Assembly: GCF_020748465.1 (NCBI RefSeq)
Contig: NZ_JAHZMP010000002.1
Coordinates: 797,029-861,028 of the forward strand
Direction: 5' to 3'
Source of the DNA: Terrisporobacter mayombei
GTDB taxonomy: Bacteria; Bacillota; Clostridia; Peptostreptococcales; Peptostreptococcaceae
DNA: 64,000 nucleotides
The notes under the pieces were generated by a model that ran no database searches, was not told the origin of the DNA, and worked only from the letters and a program-made list of their open reading frames with translations. Made by a program: the position numbers and the translations under genes. Every line of letters begins with the position of its first letter. The stretch's first letter is position 1. Shown here one piece after another: positions 18,803 through 29,483 of the stretch.

Positions 18803-18943
18803 TTAGAACTCATTATATATAAATGGTAAGTCTTTAAATGAAGTAAATGTGAATACTAATATAGCTGCCACTATTATTATTGTAAATGTAGCACTCATCA
18901 TTAAGTACTTATTTTTGGTCAAATTCTTTATATAATTTCTCAC
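18803..18943 (-). CDS. dltX: DltX, small membrane protein of the D-alanylation complex
   Basis: A 46-residue reading frame starting at GTG (18943) inside the end of dltD, with GGTGG about seven bases upstream. It has one transmembrane segment (about residues 17-37) and ends in DLPFIYNEF, matching the conserved C-terminal FIYNEF signature of DltX, the peptide that bridges DltB and DltD. The overlap with dltD is 35 bases. Later starts (TTG 18922, ATG 18901) would give 39 or 32 residues; the longest fits the family length of just under 50. It lies between dltD and dltA, a different place from Bacillus, where it precedes dltA. Confidence 0.8.
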   Translation of the reverse strand: MRNYIKNLTKNKYLMMSATFTIIIVAAILVFTFTSFKDLPFIYNEF

Positions 18944-20105
18944 AAACATCCACCCAACCTTTCGTTCCAAGATGCATTACATCTCGTAAGTAGTACTTTT
19001 CATTTTCTTTGTCTCTAAGGTCCATAACTTTAAAGCCTTTTGATTTTGCAATACTTTCTGCTTTATCATAAAACTCATGTCTTTCAGTTTGAGAAATACC
19101 AGTAACATTATAAAATTTATCCATGGCTGGTAACATTATAACTACAGGTTCTATTCCTAAATCTCTACAAACATCTAGCGTAAGTTGATAATCATCAAAC
19201 TCTTTTGATTCAAGAAGATTTACATCTTTATATTTATTTTTTACTTTGTTTAAATTATCACCAAAGTTCTTTTTATAGTAGATTTTATCAATACTTAGAT
19301 CGTTGTCTCCAACTCTTTTTTTAGCGTCTTCAATGGCTTGTTCTTTTTCCATTTTCCAATCTATAGGTTTTTTAGGTTCTGGTTTTTTATCTTTTTGTGA
19401 TGATAAAACTACTAATTGTTTATATAAAGTACCTTTTTCTTTAAGCTTTACAGCAAACTTTCTAATTTCAAAATAAGGTTTTAAAAGTACTTTTTCTATA
19501 TTTGAAACAAAAGAATCAGAAGTATATAAGCTAGCATATACAGCCTCTGATTTGTATTCATCTGCATCTGCTAGTAATTCACTTGATCTAGTAGCAAATT
19601 TATTTTTATTTTCCTGTGAAATTTCTGGATTACTTAAAAACTCATAAAATTGAGTTGGTGAAAATCTAGTTTGGTAATGATGGGGAGTAACTCCGTTTTT
19701 ATCCATAAACCACTGCATAGAAATTAACAAAACAACTTTCTTGTCTTTTACTTCTGGATTAAAACTTCCTAATGATGCAGCATCCTGTAAACTTTGAGTA
19801 TAGGCTCTTCCTATTGGCGCTACACCATTTTTACTTCTGTTAGTGTTAAAATAGTAAGTTGGATGTTGCTTCGTTGAATGGCTTAATTCTGATGAACCTA
19901 ACATCATAATATTATTTTTTTCTATAAAATGATTATTAGCAATTGTTCCTTTATCTTTTACATCACTTAATGCATCATTCATTATGGGCATTAAATCTTT
20001 TTCTTTAAGCATATAATCTATTTCCTTATCAAGGAATTTATTTAATCCACACAAAAATATACCACCAATCATTAATGGTATAATAAAATAACTTAATTTC
20101 TTCAT
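18909..20105 (-). CDS. dltD: D-alanyl transfer protein DltD
   Basis: A 398-residue protein with an N-terminal membrane anchor (about 5-22) and an SGNH-like extracellular domain. The catalytic Ser lies in GSSE (70-73) and the Asp/His pair in D375-x2-H378. It transfers D-alanine to teichoic acid on the cell surface, lowering negative charge and raising resistance to cationic peptides. As first gene of the operon it follows a clear promoter. The GAGGAG ribosome site lies about 14 bases from the ATG, farther than usual. Confidence 0.93.
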   Translation of the reverse strand: MKKLSYFIIPLMIGGIFLCGLNKFLDKEIDYMLKEKDLMPIMNDALSDVKDKGTIANNHFIEKNNIMMLGSSELSHSTKQHPTYYFNTNRSKNGVAPIGRAYTQSLQDAASLGSFNPEVKDKKVVLLISMQWFMDKNGVTPHHYQTRFSPTQFYEFLSNPEISQENKNKFATRSSELLADADEYKSEAVYASLYTSDSFVSNIEKVLLKPYFEIRKFAVKLKEKGTLYKQLVVLSSQKDKKPEPKKPIDWKMEKEQAIEDAKKRVGDNDLSIDKIYYKKNFGDNLNKVKNKYKDVNLLESKEFDDYQLTLDVCRDLGIEPVVIMLPAMDKFYNVTGISQTERHEFYDKAESIAKSKGFKVMDLRDKENEKYYLRDVMHLGTKGWVDVCEKLYKEFDQK

Positions 20106-20185
20106 ATTTAATCTTTAATCTCCTCTAAAAAATTGCTAAAAAACCTGCGATTCGTCCCCAATTATTATATCTTATTTCAACTTTT

Positions 20186-20214
20186 AATATAACTAAGTGT
20201 AAATATCTTGTCAA
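20186..20214 (-). promoter_or_regulatory. Sigma-A-type promoter of the dlt operon
   Basis: On the minus strand TTGACA (20214-20209) and TATATT (20191-20186) are separated by exactly 17 bases, about 80 bases before dltD. The 331-base gap from 20106 to 20437 otherwise contains only a terminator; a 64-codon frame over this promoter (20125-20319) is not supported. Confidence 0.75.
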
Positions 20215-20370
20215 TGAAATGGGGATGATTTTCATATTACATTTTCGTAATAATATTAATAAAACTTTTTTGTAACCATTGTAATTACTACATTTCACTG
20301 TGTTTTCCACAGGTTTCAATTTCCTTATAAAAAATTTTAAATATTTACTTTTTTAACACAACTTACTTAC

Positions 20371-20412
20371 AAAAAAAGAGCGAATATCTTCATATATTCA
20401 CTCTTTTTTCCT
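20371..20412 (-). terminator. Terminator after the nitroreductase gene
   Basis: An inverted repeat (AAAGAGCGAATAT and a near complement) with A and T runs lies just past the stop of the gene at 20438. Confidence 0.75.
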
Positions 20413-20437
20413 TATTATATTTAATATATTTTATAAA

Positions 20438-21247
20438 CTATATACAACAATATCCTACTATTTTATAGTCTGCTGGTATTTTATAATCCTTATTTAAACT
20501 TCCCACATACCATTTTAAGTCAAACATTGTTGTATCTATTATTAAACTAAAATAAAGCATTGCTATTCCTGTATCTATACTACCTTCATAGTCACTACTA
20601 AAATCATCTGTTTTAACTGCTAATATAACTTTTCCACCGTCAATAATAAATCTCCATGGTTGTCTATTAAGACTTGATGGTGCCATTCTAGCATAAGAAA
20701 ATGCATCTAGTAGATATCTTTCTTCTAATTCAGTAACATTCGCATTATTTCCCCACTCATCCATGAATACGATTTCTTCAACACCTAATCTGTCTGAAGT
20801 ACTTTTATGTTTACTATTTCTATCATCTTCGTATCCTAAAGCAATTATAGCTGTAACTTCTTTATCACTTGAAATATTTAGTCTTTCTTTTATTGATTTG
20901 CTATCTTTAAAAGTTATCCAACAAGAATCTATTCCTAAATCTTCAGCTTTTAATATTAGTCTTTCTCCAATATATCCGCTATTTTCTATATAGCCTTCTT
21001 TCACATCTGAAAGTATTATAATGTAGTTTGGTGCTTGTATTAAAAATCCGTTATATCCTGCCAATTCGTTTATCTTTTCATAACAATCTTTAAAGTCATA
21101 CATTCTCATTTCAACTTCAATCTCAGGAAGTAATTTTTTAGAACTTTCTATATAGTTTTCTATTTCACTGAAGTGTTTTGTATCTATACTTGTGTCCTTG
21201 AAGTCTCTTACTGATTTTCTATTTAATATAAGCTTTTTGTAATCCAT
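20438..21247 (-). CDS. Nitroreductase family protein (two-lobed, TM1586-like)
   Basis: A 269-residue FMN-binding nitroreductase-like protein. The start at ATG 21247 has GGGGGAAC eight bases upstream; an in-frame ATG 48 bases earlier lacks one. The N-terminus LNRKSVRDF is the phosphate-binding loop of the family, and a second similar region (ARMAPSSLNRQPWRF, about residues 185-200) shows that both halves resemble nitroreductase lobes, so a single chain may mimic the usual dimer. Substrate unknown. The last residues (GYCCI) carry a Cys pair. Confidence 0.8.
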   Translation of the reverse strand: MDYKKLILNRKSVRDFKDTSIDTKHFSEIENYIESSKKLLPEIEVEMRMYDFKDCYEKINELAGYNGFLIQAPNYIIILSDVKEGYIENSGYIGERLILKAEDLGIDSCWITFKDSKSIKERLNISSDKEVTAIIALGYEDDRNSKHKSTSDRLGVEEIVFMDEWGNNANVTELEERYLLDAFSYARMAPSSLNRQPWRFIIDGGKVILAVKTDDFSSDYEGSIDTGIAMLYFSLIIDTTMFDLKWYVGSLNKDYKIPADYKIVGYCCI

Positions 21248-21332
21248 AATATGTTCCCCCATCTTAAAATTATTATTTGTTATATATATACCCAACTTAT
21301 ACCATATCTAATTATTTATTATATAATAATAC

Positions 21333-22310
21333 TTAAATTTGTATATAATCAATTTTTTCACTTTTGTGAATGTAAGAATAAATAATATTAATATAATCGA
21401 TATAAGATTTGTCATATACTACTTTATTATTTTTATTTAATTTAAATTTTTCAATTCTTTGTATTATTTCACTTTTCTTTTTTTCGTCAAACTCTTCTTT
21501 ATTAATAATCTGTGAATACTCCACTTTTACATTATTAATAAAGTACAACTTGTAATTATTTTCATTCATTTTCATCCAAAGTACAAATTTACAGTTATTT
21601 TTAAACAAATCAAAAGTATTTTGTTTTTGACTTATACTTTTAAGTAACTCAATGTTACTTTTTATTTCCATGGCTTTTTCAAAGTTTAATAAGGATGATT
21701 GAGTTATCATTTCATTTTCCAACTCTTTTATAAAATCATCTTTGCCTTCAAAAGTGTTCACTAAAATTTTGTAAATTTCTTCATATTTTTCCTTTGTATT
21801 TACTCTACAAGGACCTACACATTTTTCAATATTATATCTAATACACTTTGTCTTTGTGTTGCATGTTGGTAGTTTAAAATAATCTAATAAAAAATCTCTT
21901 AGTGTAAATAGTCTTTTATTCATGGAAAATGGTCCAAAGTAAGTACAATCCTCATCTTTTTCATCAACAATATCAATCAAATTTAGATTATTAGTATTTA
22001 GCTTTATGTATTTATATTTTTCATAGTTGTTCATTAAAGTGTTGTACATAGGCCTTATGTTATGGATATAGTCACATTCCAATAAAAGAGCATCCAACTC
22101 TGTATCTGTAGTAATATAATCTATATCATTTATGGATTTTACCATTCTCTCAATTTTTCTAGATCTATTGAGATTTTCTCTAAAATAACTTTTTACACGA
22201 CTTTTTAAATTTATTGATTTTCCCACATAAATTATATTGTTATAAGCATCTTTCATTATGTAAATACCAGGGCATTCAGGCATTTTCTCTATTTTGTCTT
22301 TTAAATTCAT
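21333..22310 (-). CDS. UvrC-like GIY-YIG nuclease (N-terminal half of UvrC, Cho-like)
   Basis: A 325-residue protein starting like UvrC: GIY at 15-17 and YVGKS at 28-32 define the GIY-YIG nuclease, followed by a Cys-rich stretch (CNTKTKC...CVGPC) and a UVR-type coiled segment (FEKAMEIKSNIELLKSI). It lacks the C-terminal RNase H-like and helix-hairpin-helix domains of full UvrC, so it would make only the 3' incision or act on special substrates like E. coli Cho. It stands alone between two nitroreductase genes; no SOS box was seen in front. Confidence 0.85.
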   Translation of the reverse strand: MNLKDKIEKMPECPGIYIMKDAYNNIIYVGKSINLKSRVKSYFRENLNRSRKIERMVKSINDIDYITTDTELDALLLECDYIHNIRPMYNTLMNNYEKYKYIKLNTNNLNLIDIVDEKDEDCTYFGPFSMNKRLFTLRDFLLDYFKLPTCNTKTKCIRYNIEKCVGPCRVNTKEKYEEIYKILVNTFEGKDDFIKELENEMITQSSLLNFEKAMEIKSNIELLKSISQKQNTFDLFKNNCKFVLWMKMNENNYKLYFINNVKVEYSQIINKEEFDEKKKSEIIQRIEKFKLNKNNKVVYDKSYIDYINIIYSYIHKSEKIDYIQI

Positions 22311-22348
22311 TAGTCTTTTCCTCTTGATATTTAGTTTATATTTTCAAA

Positions 22349-22864
22349 TTAAAATTTTTCATAATGAACTTTATCAAGATTCAGATGACTATCATCATAA
22401 GGTTTCTTTTCTTCGTCCTTATGTCCAATAGCTACAAGGGATAAAACTCCGTATTTCCCCGGAATATTAAGAACCTCTCTAACAGCTTCTTCAGAATCTT
22501 TTTCTAGAGATTCTCTTTTTCTCATTTGAATCCAAGTAGACCCTAGTCCTAATTTTTCAACTTCTAGCTGAATTAAAATAGAAACTATAGAAGCATCTTC
22601 AACCCAAACATCGCTTAATTCACTATCAGCTATAATAGCAATAACAAGAGGTGCAGTTTTTAACGGTAAAGTACCATGTTTTTTGCAAGTTTCTAGTTGT
22701 AAAATTGTCTTTTTATCTTCTGCAACTATCATCTCCACTGGATTTTTACCCATAGATGAAGGTGCAAATAAGCCAGCCTTTAGTATTTTATTTAAATCTT
22801 CTTTTGATACTTTCTCATCTGTGAACTTTCTTATACTTCTTCTATTTTTTAATATTTCCAACAT
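22349..22864 (-). CDS. Nitroreductase family protein
   Basis: A 171-residue single-domain nitroreductase: LKNRRSIRKFTDEKV at the start, APSSMGKNPVE for FMN contacts, and a C-terminal glycine-rich LSLVAIGHKDEEKKPY. Such enzymes reduce nitro groups or quinones with NAD(P)H as dimers; the physiological substrate is unknown. GGAGGG precedes the ATG. Independent of the two-lobed homologue about 1 kb downstream, which is more divergent. Confidence 0.88.
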   Translation of the reverse strand: MLEILKNRRSIRKFTDEKVSKEDLNKILKAGLFAPSSMGKNPVEMIVAEDKKTILQLETCKKHGTLPLKTAPLVIAIIADSELSDVWVEDASIVSILIQLEVEKLGLGSTWIQMRKRESLEKDSEEAVREVLNIPGKYGVLSLVAIGHKDEEKKPYDDSHLNLDKVHYEKF

Positions 22865-22916
22865 AAATTTCCCTCCATAACCTAATAATTTTTATTTCTA
22901 TTATATATAGTAAGTT

Positions 22917-23513
22917 TTAATAGTTTACTTTTGTTCTTATTATATGTGAATTAAATGTGTCATTATTTTTAAGGTTAATATTTAATTTATCACTATTTTT
23001 AATTATAGCTACATCACCATTTTCCAACAATTCACATTCATTGTCTATACTTATATTTATTTTCCCATTTACAATATAAAAAACTTCTGCCCAATTTTCG
23101 TATTTATCATTATTGTCATTATCAATAGTTATTTCATTTTCCAAATTTATATGTTCTATTATACCATCAGTATTTTTATTTAACATTAAGTTAAAATCAG
23201 TTACTTTTCCATAGCTTTTAGTGTTCCAATCTCCATAAAAAGTGTCTTGGTCAAACTTTTCAAGAGTAATCTCATGGTGATTTTCATGTACTAATTCAAG
23301 CTTTCCATCTAATATCATAATTTTTCTTTTTATATTTGGTAGTTTAGTAAAAGTAGACTCTTCTAAATCGACTTTAGCTGAACTGATTCTAAATTTAAAA
23401 TTTCTATTTTCATAAAGTTCATTTTCTGGATAAATATAAAGCTGAGTAGTTGTTCCCCCTGACCACTCACTTGTTGAAAGTTCCTCTTTTTTTATAACTT
23501 TAATATGACTCAT
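22917..23513 (-). CDS. HutD family cupin-like protein
   Basis: A 198-residue protein of the HutD/Ves family, recognised from EWSGGTTTQLYIYP near the start and the double beta-barrel pattern (ISSAKVDLEESTFTKLP, then a second cupin-like half near residues 130-190). HutD is linked to histidine utilisation in some bacteria, but no hut genes are present here, so the role is open. A possible small-molecule sensor or stress protein (E. coli Ves is cold-shock related). Confidence 0.82.
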   Translation of the reverse strand: MSHIKVIKKEELSTSEWSGGTTTQLYIYPENELYENRNFKFRISSAKVDLEESTFTKLPNIKRKIMILDGKLELVHENHHEITLEKFDQDTFYGDWNTKSYGKVTDFNLMLNKNTDGIIEHINLENEITIDNDNNDKYENWAEVFYIVNGKINISIDNECELLENGDVAIIKNSDKLNINLKNNDTFNSHIIRTKVNY

Positions 23514-23579
23514 AATATTCCCCCTTTTATCTAGTGAATAATATACTTTACATTAAATAAGTTAACTTTTCAATTATCA

Positions 23580-25277
23580 TTAATATAGTTGTTCAAATTC
23601 TATATTATTTAGTAAATCATTTAATTTTTCTCTTTCATTTTCAATGTGAATTTTGTCTTGTTTATCAAGAATATTTCCAAATTCTATTAATGCTGAGTTA
23701 ATTATTTGCCTATATTCACCTGTACTTTCTTCGTACATTCTTTCTCCCCTAGAAAGTACTTCTTTATTTTTTTCATTTTCCCTAGGATGAATTTTTAAAT
23801 AGCTTAATTCTTCAAATCTTGCATTAGCCTCTTCTTCGCTAATTTTATCCTCTTGTTTTTGAATTATAACTCTTTTCTTTTCTCCACTAGAGTTTACTTT
23901 TACTATTACTTCTAGAAGAGAGTTTATGTCATAAGTATAGGTCACATCTATAGATTCTTCACCTACTTTTCTTCTAGGTACATTTACAGTTATTTGTCCA
24001 AGTTTTAGGTTATTTTTTACTAATCTACTTTCTCCTTGAATTATTTCCACCACAACTTTGCTTTGGTTGTCATGTGCAGTGTAAAAAGTTTCTGTTCTAC
24101 TTACAGGAATAGTTGTATTTCTTTCAATAATTGGACAGAAATATGTTTCATTGTATCTATTATTTGATGAGTCAATTACAACTTCTGTTCCAAGGGAAAA
24201 TGGGCATACATCTGTAAGTATTACTTCTTTTATGGATTTATTTCTTTCTTTCATAGCACCTTGCAAAGCTGCTCCCATGGCTACAGCTTCATCTGGATTT
24301 ATGCTTGTATTAGGTAATCTGCCGAATATTTTACCTACAAATTTTCTTATAGTAGGAAGCTGTGTTGCGCCTCCTATTAATATTATTTCATCTATTTGAT
24401 TTAATTTTATTTTTGCATCTTTTAAACTTTTTTCTATAGGTTTTTTAAGCTTTGATAAAATAAGCTCACAAGACTTTTCATAGTCGTCCATATTTATATT
24501 TGTTTCATAGATTTCACCTTCTACGTTGCATCTTATTTGAACAACCTTACTAGAGCTAAATTCCACCTTACATTTCTCACATTGCTTTTTTATATGAGAT
24601 ATACTTTTTTTACTTAAATCTTCTTCTTTTAATTTAACTTGGTCTAAAAACATTCTATAAAGTATATCTGTAAAATCTTCTCCACCTATGAAATTGTCTC
24701 CAGCTACTGCTCTTACTTCCATTATACTGCCGTACATCTCAAGGATGGATATATCAAATGTTCCCCCACCTAAATCAAATACTAGAAATCTAGTATTGTC
24801 GTCTCTTTTGTCTATTCCATAGGCAATTGCTGCTGCAGTAGGCTCACTTATGATTCTCTCCACCTTTAAACCTGCAAGCTCTCCTGCTTTTTTTGTTGCT
24901 TTTCTTTGTTCATCATTAAAATAAGCAGGAACACTTATAATAGCTTCTTCTACACTTTCTCCTAAGTAAAATTCAACATCTTCTTTTATATATTTTAGAA
25001 CAAAAGAAGATAATTCTTCTGCTTTAAATTTCTTATCTCCTAGTATAAATTCTTTATTTGTACCCATACTTCTTTTAAAAACATCTACACTCAAGTGAGG
25101 ATATAGTATTTTTCTTTCTTTTGCTATCTTCCCCACATATATATTATTATCTTCGTCTAAACTTACAACAGAAGGAGTTAAACTGTCTCCAAGTCTATTT
25201 GGTATTATTTTTATTTCTCCTTCATTGAAATAACAAGCTAAACTATTTGTTGTTCCCAAATCTATTCCTATTATCAT
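23580..25277 (-). CDS. Hsp70-family chaperone, HscC-like
   Basis: A 565-residue Hsp70: [15 protein letters not shown] at the start, FDLGGGTFD phosphate motif and [11 protein letters not shown]. The substrate-binding part is shorter than in DnaK and lacks a long lid, as in HscC. Gene order and an 11-base gap pair it with the upstream J-domain/TPR gene, which is its probable co-chaperone. Not the housekeeping DnaK, since grpE and dnaJ are absent. Clients unknown. Confidence 0.9.
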   Translation of the reverse strand: MIIGIDLGTTNSLACYFNEGEIKIIPNRLGDSLTPSVVSLDEDNNIYVGKIAKERKILYPHLSVDVFKRSMGTNKEFILGDKKFKAEELSSFVLKYIKEDVEFYLGESVEEAIISVPAYFNDEQRKATKKAGELAGLKVERIISEPTAAAIAYGIDKRDDNTRFLVFDLGGGTFDISILEMYGSIMEVRAVAGDNFIGGEDFTDILYRMFLDQVKLKEEDLSKKSISHIKKQCEKCKVEFSSSKVVQIRCNVEGEIYETNINMDDYEKSCELILSKLKKPIEKSLKDAKIKLNQIDEIILIGGATQLPTIRKFVGKIFGRLPNTSINPDEAVAMGAALQGAMKERNKSIKEVILTDVCPFSLGTEVVIDSSNNRYNETYFCPIIERNTTIPVSRTETFYTAHDNQSKVVVEIIQGESRLVKNNLKLGQITVNVPRRKVGEESIDVTYTYDINSLLEVIVKVNSSGEKKRVIIQKQEDKISEEEANARFEELSYLKIHPRENEKNKEVLSRGERMYEESTGEYRQIINSALIEFGNILDKQDKIHIENEREKLNDLLNNIEFEQLY

Positions 25278-25288
25278 TTTCTCACCTC

Positions 25289-28200
25289 TTAGCAGCCTAG
25301 TATTTCTCCAAAGCCAATTATATCCACATCTGATTGATCTATTTTTCTTCCTTCTTCTAAATATTCTCTAGCTTTATCCATATTTTCTCTTAAAATCTCC
25401 AAGTGAATAAGCTCTACTATTGCATCTATACACTTACATCTTTCGCAATGCAAACATTTAGGTGCTTCCAATGCTTTTTTTAAATATTCTTCAGCTTTTT
25501 CATATTCTCTACAAATTGCATAAGCGCCTCCTGCATACTTATACATAAGAGGAATTAAGCCTTTTTTACTTTCCAGATCCTTTGGTAGTAATCTTAATAC
25601 CTTTTTGGCGTATTTAATGGCTTCATCTTCATATCCTAATCTTGAACATATTCTACCGGCAATTATGAAATTATTCTTGTTAGGTTCTTCCCCTAAATTA
25701 TTATCAATTTCTATGGATTTTTCAATACAAGATAATGCCTTTTTTAAATTATTTGTATAATAGTAAAATCCACCTTTATCCATATTTATTTCGCTATCAT
25801 CAGAGAGTATTAGTGAAAAGTATTTTTTTACCTCTGATAGTCTATTGCTTTGCCAAAGCATCATGGCAATTTTATGTCTATACTCTACACTAAACTTAGA
25901 TAAATTCATTTCTTTTAGATATCTTTTTAAATATTCTTCACCCTTTTTTAACTGTGCAATTTGCATATATAGGACGTATGTTTCATATAAATTATCTTCG
26001 TTTTTGCTTATTTCATAATCTTCTTCATAACATTTAACAGCTTCTTGGTACATTCCAAGTCTTCTATACATTGTTGCTATTCTGAAATTTAAATATCTAA
26101 GTTCCTTTGTTTCATTTCTGTCTTCTATAGATTTTGCTTTTAAATAATATTTTAATGCTTCTTCAGGTTTATCTAGCACATTGTAATATATTCCTAAGTC
26201 ATCATAAACTCTTGGATTTTTTGGCATGACCATTTCCAAATAAGTTAAATCTTCATATACACTGTCGAAATTATATAAGTCCATATTTAAGGTTATTCTA
26301 TCAAAATAGTCTTCATCATCATATTCCAATTCTATTTGTTTAGTATAATACTCTAAAGCCTTGTTAAAATCTCCTCTTAGTCTATAAATATCACCTAATT
26401 TAGTGTTTGAATATGAATTTCCTTCATCTATAATATGTAACTCTTCATATATCTTTTGTGCTTCATCCAATTTATCTACTTCTATTAGATACCAGCCTTT
26501 ATAATACATTAGCTCCATATTTTTGCTATCACATTCAAGTCCCTTATTTGCCAACCTTATTATGTCTTCTGGGTTTTTTTCTTTGTAAGTGCATTTTATA
26601 TAATATAAATAAACTTCTTCCTCAAACTCCATAACTGTATCTTCATTTGACTCAATTTTTTCTATTATACCTTCAAAAATTTCTTTGGCACTTCCTATAT
26701 CATCTTTACAATATGCTATAAGTCCTTTTATAAAATTTATACTCTCAGATTCTACTTCTTCTTTTTCTAGAAAGTCTAATATTTCTATTGCATCATCTAT
26801 TTCTTCCACTTCTATTAATATTCTTGCTTTATGAACATAAGGGAAAATTTGATATTTATACATTTCTAACATTTCTTCACATACTTCAAAGGATCTTGAA
26901 AAATCACCCATATCGTATAATGCTTTTGCTTTTATCCTTTGTATTACTTGATTTTCAGGATTTAATTTTATTATTTCATTACTAAAATCTACAACTTCTT
27001 TAAGCTTTCTTTGCTTATAAAGTATTCTTGTTTTCCACTCTAAATTATTTATATCAGTAGGAAGAATTTCTAAAGACTTATTTATATATTTCAATGCTTC
27101 ATCCATTTCTTTTTGATTTATATAAATAAGTGACTTTGATTTATAAACTCGACTTAAACATTTATATCTTCTATTTAAATCTGTAATTTCTATCTCTTCA
27201 TTATTTTCTATGGATTTCTCCCATTTTTCTAGATAGTTAAAACTTTTAAGATTCTTATCCAAATTACTGTGAACTTTTGTCATCAATGCATAATACCCAC
27301 ATCCTATGGATTTATCTACTTCTATGGAATTTAATAATTTTAATGCATTATCAAAATAATTATTTTCATTATAAGCCCATGCTATTTCAATTATTTCACT
27401 TTTATTGTAATTTTTACTTGGATTTTCTTCGTATGTACTTATTATTTTTTCGTTTATATTGTCTAAAATATCAATTATGTAATAATCTGAGTATCCTTTA
27501 TAGGATAAACCATATATTAAGGCTTTTGCATCTAATAGTCTATCTTCACTTTGATAAATAGAAGTTAATCCTTCTATTGCTATAGAGTTTCTAGGATCCT
27601 TGTTTAAAACTTCATAAAGATATTCCTTTGCTTCATCAAGCTTTTCTTGTTTTGTAAGTATCATTGCTTTAATTATCTTGGTTTCTACTACTTCCTCGTA
27701 TTTTGGATCTATGTTTTCAATAAATTCCAAGGCTTTGTCATATTCTTTCATAGAATAGTAAATTTGAGCTTTTTTCTTATCAAGTTCTGGATGATAAATA
27801 TTTAGATCATCTATTTTTTTAATTAATTCTATGGCTTTGTCATGTTCATTTTCCATATAAAAATCATTTAATTCATAAACCATACTTAAAAATTCATCAT
27901 AATTTAATTCTTCATTTATATCAAATAAGGAATATAAAGGATATTCATCATCAGTTATTCTATAAACAATTACATTATCTATAAAAGGTCTTGGGTAGTT
28001 TTCATATAATTCATCTAAATTCCCCATAAAATCAAACTCTTCATTTAAAAACCTCATAATTTTGCCTGATACATAGTAATTATCCATAAGAAATTCTAAA
28101 ATAGCGTCTCTAGATTCTATTTTACTATCTAATCCTTGGCATACATCATCATTTAAAAGCTGTGACCATTTATCAAGATCATTTCTTGTTTTAAAATTGT

Positions 28201-28456
28201 TGTACACTAATTGTACCTTTTCCATCCATAAATCTATTTCACTTTTATCTTTATTTAAATTATCGTTTTCATCTGAATTATTAGTTTCATCTCGTGAATC
28301 TGCATACTCTAAAGCTTTCTCATAAGACTCTCTTAACTGCATAAATTCTTCTGGTTTGTCCTCTGGATTTGTATTTTGTAATTTTGATAAATAAGCTCTT
28401 TTTATAATATCTTTATCTTTTGTTATGTTTACATTTAATATTTTGAATATATCCAT
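25289..28456 (-). CDS. Large TPR protein with divergent N-terminal J-domain
   Basis: A 1055-residue protein. Residues 1-50 ([20 protein letters not shown]...[12 protein letters not shown]) resemble a J-domain, but the canonical HPD tripeptide is replaced by NPED at 30-33. The rest is a long array of tetratricopeptide repeats (for example [19 protein letters not shown]), with a Cys cluster C-x2-C-x2-C-x-C near residue 1000 (CLHCERCKC) that could bind zinc. It is probably the dedicated partner of the HscC-like Hsp70 encoded just downstream, the TPR array acting as a client or scaffold platform. Confidence 0.82.
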   Translation of the reverse strand: MDIFKILNVNITKDKDIIKRAYLSKLQNTNPEDKPEEFMQLRESYEKALEYADSRDETNNSDENDNLNKDKSEIDLWMEKVQLVYNNFKTRNDLDKWSQLLNDDVCQGLDSKIESRDAILEFLMDNYYVSGKIMRFLNEEFDFMGNLDELYENYPRPFIDNVIVYRITDDEYPLYSLFDINEELNYDEFLSMVYELNDFYMENEHDKAIELIKKIDDLNIYHPELDKKKAQIYYSMKEYDKALEFIENIDPKYEEVVETKIIKAMILTKQEKLDEAKEYLYEVLNKDPRNSIAIEGLTSIYQSEDRLLDAKALIYGLSYKGYSDYYIIDILDNINEKIISTYEENPSKNYNKSEIIEIAWAYNENNYFDNALKLLNSIEVDKSIGCGYYALMTKVHSNLDKNLKSFNYLEKWEKSIENNEEIEITDLNRRYKCLSRVYKSKSLIYINQKEMDEALKYINKSLEILPTDINNLEWKTRILYKQRKLKEVVDFSNEIIKLNPENQVIQRIKAKALYDMGDFSRSFEVCEEMLEMYKYQIFPYVHKARILIEVEEIDDAIEILDFLEKEEVESESINFIKGLIAYCKDDIGSAKEIFEGIIEKIESNEDTVMEFEEEVYLYYIKCTYKEKNPEDIIRLANKGLECDSKNMELMYYKGWYLIEVDKLDEAQKIYEELHIIDEGNSYSNTKLGDIYRLRGDFNKALEYYTKQIELEYDDEDYFDRITLNMDLYNFDSVYEDLTYLEMVMPKNPRVYDDLGIYYNVLDKPEEALKYYLKAKSIEDRNETKELRYLNFRIATMYRRLGMYQEAVKCYEEDYEISKNEDNLYETYVLYMQIAQLKKGEEYLKRYLKEMNLSKFSVEYRHKIAMMLWQSNRLSEVKKYFSLILSDDSEINMDKGGFYYYTNNLKKALSCIEKSIEIDNNLGEEPNKNNFIIAGRICSRLGYEDEAIKYAKKVLRLLPKDLESKKGLIPLMYKYAGGAYAICREYEKAEEYLKKALEAPKCLHCERCKCIDAIVELIHLEILRENMDKAREYLEEGRKIDQSDVDIIGFGEILGC

Positions 28457-28606
28457 AATTTCCCCTCACATATTATACTTTATTGTCTTTTGAAAAATAT
28501 TATAGCATATAAAACGTTTTCTTGCTGTTAATTACAATTATTACAAAATAAAAAATACTGAAATATAATTTTATATTTCAGTATGAATGAGTAAAGCTGT
28601 AAAGTT

Positions 28607-29439
28607 TTATTTTTTCTTTATAGCTTTAAATGATGATATGTTCTCCTTAATGGCTTTTTCTGTTTCAACTGTTTCTAGAGAGGAAGTTATAAAGAAACCA
28701 TCTATGTTTTCAACTTTTTCTATTATATATGCAACATCTTCTGGTTCTATTATAGGACCTCCATGGCAAATAACCATTATATCTGGATTAACTTCTTTCC
28801 CCGCTTTAATTATATCTTCTATTTTTTCAACACACTCCTCTAAAGTAAGAGTTGTTTTTACCCCTATTGTTCCTTTTGTAGTTAATCCCATATGCGCAAT
28901 CAATATGTCTGCTCCTGCCTCTGCCATTTTCTTTGCTTGCTGTGGATCAAATACAAAAGGAGTAGTCAGCATGTCTAGGTTATGGGCTTTATTTATCATT
29001 TCAACTTCTAAGTCGTAACCCATCCCTGTTTCTTCTAAGCTTTGTCTAAAAACACCATCTATTAATCCTACTGTTGGGAAGTTTTGTACTCCACTAAATC
29101 CTTGCTCTTTTAATTGTTTTAAAAATATGTCCATTAGTCTAAACGGATCTGTGCCACAAACACTAGCTAGAACAGGCGTGTTTTGTACAACTGGTAGTAT
29201 TTCTGCTCCCATCTCTACTACAATTTGGTTTGCATCTCCATAGGATATTAATCCTGCCAGTTGTCCACGCCCTGCCATTCTATACCTACATGAGCTATAG
29301 ATAATAAGCATGTCTGCGCCCCCGGCTTCACTACTTTTAGCTGTAATGCCTGTCCCAGCCCCAACTCCCACTAGTATTTTCCCTTGATTACACCTTCATT
29401 AAATTTGTTAATAATTTCTTTTCTTGTCATCTTATTCAT
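28607..29439 (-). pseudogene. PEP-hydrolase-like TIM-barrel protein, frameshifted near its N-terminus
   Basis: Reading from an ATG at 29439 with GGAGG at the right distance gives 22 codons (ending GVIKGKY) and a stop at 29371. The rest, 254 codons from a GTG at 29371, continues the same family in another frame ([19 protein letters not shown]). Adding one A in the run AAAA (about 29377-29380) would restore [14 protein letters not shown], as in the paralogue encoded at 30096. The family (PF09370) is a phosphoenolpyruvate-hydrolase-like barrel often found beside Tm-1-like genes. It may be a real inactivation, a slippage-dependent gene or a sequencing error; the remaining domain is intact. Confidence 0.75.
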
Positions 29440-29483
29440 TGAATTTTCCTCCAGTTAGTTCTCAAATTTTTATATATAAATTA

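Noticed and set aside
20125..20319. 64-codon frame upstream of dltD
   Set aside because: It overlaps the dlt promoter, lacks a ribosome site and has no recognisable protein character.
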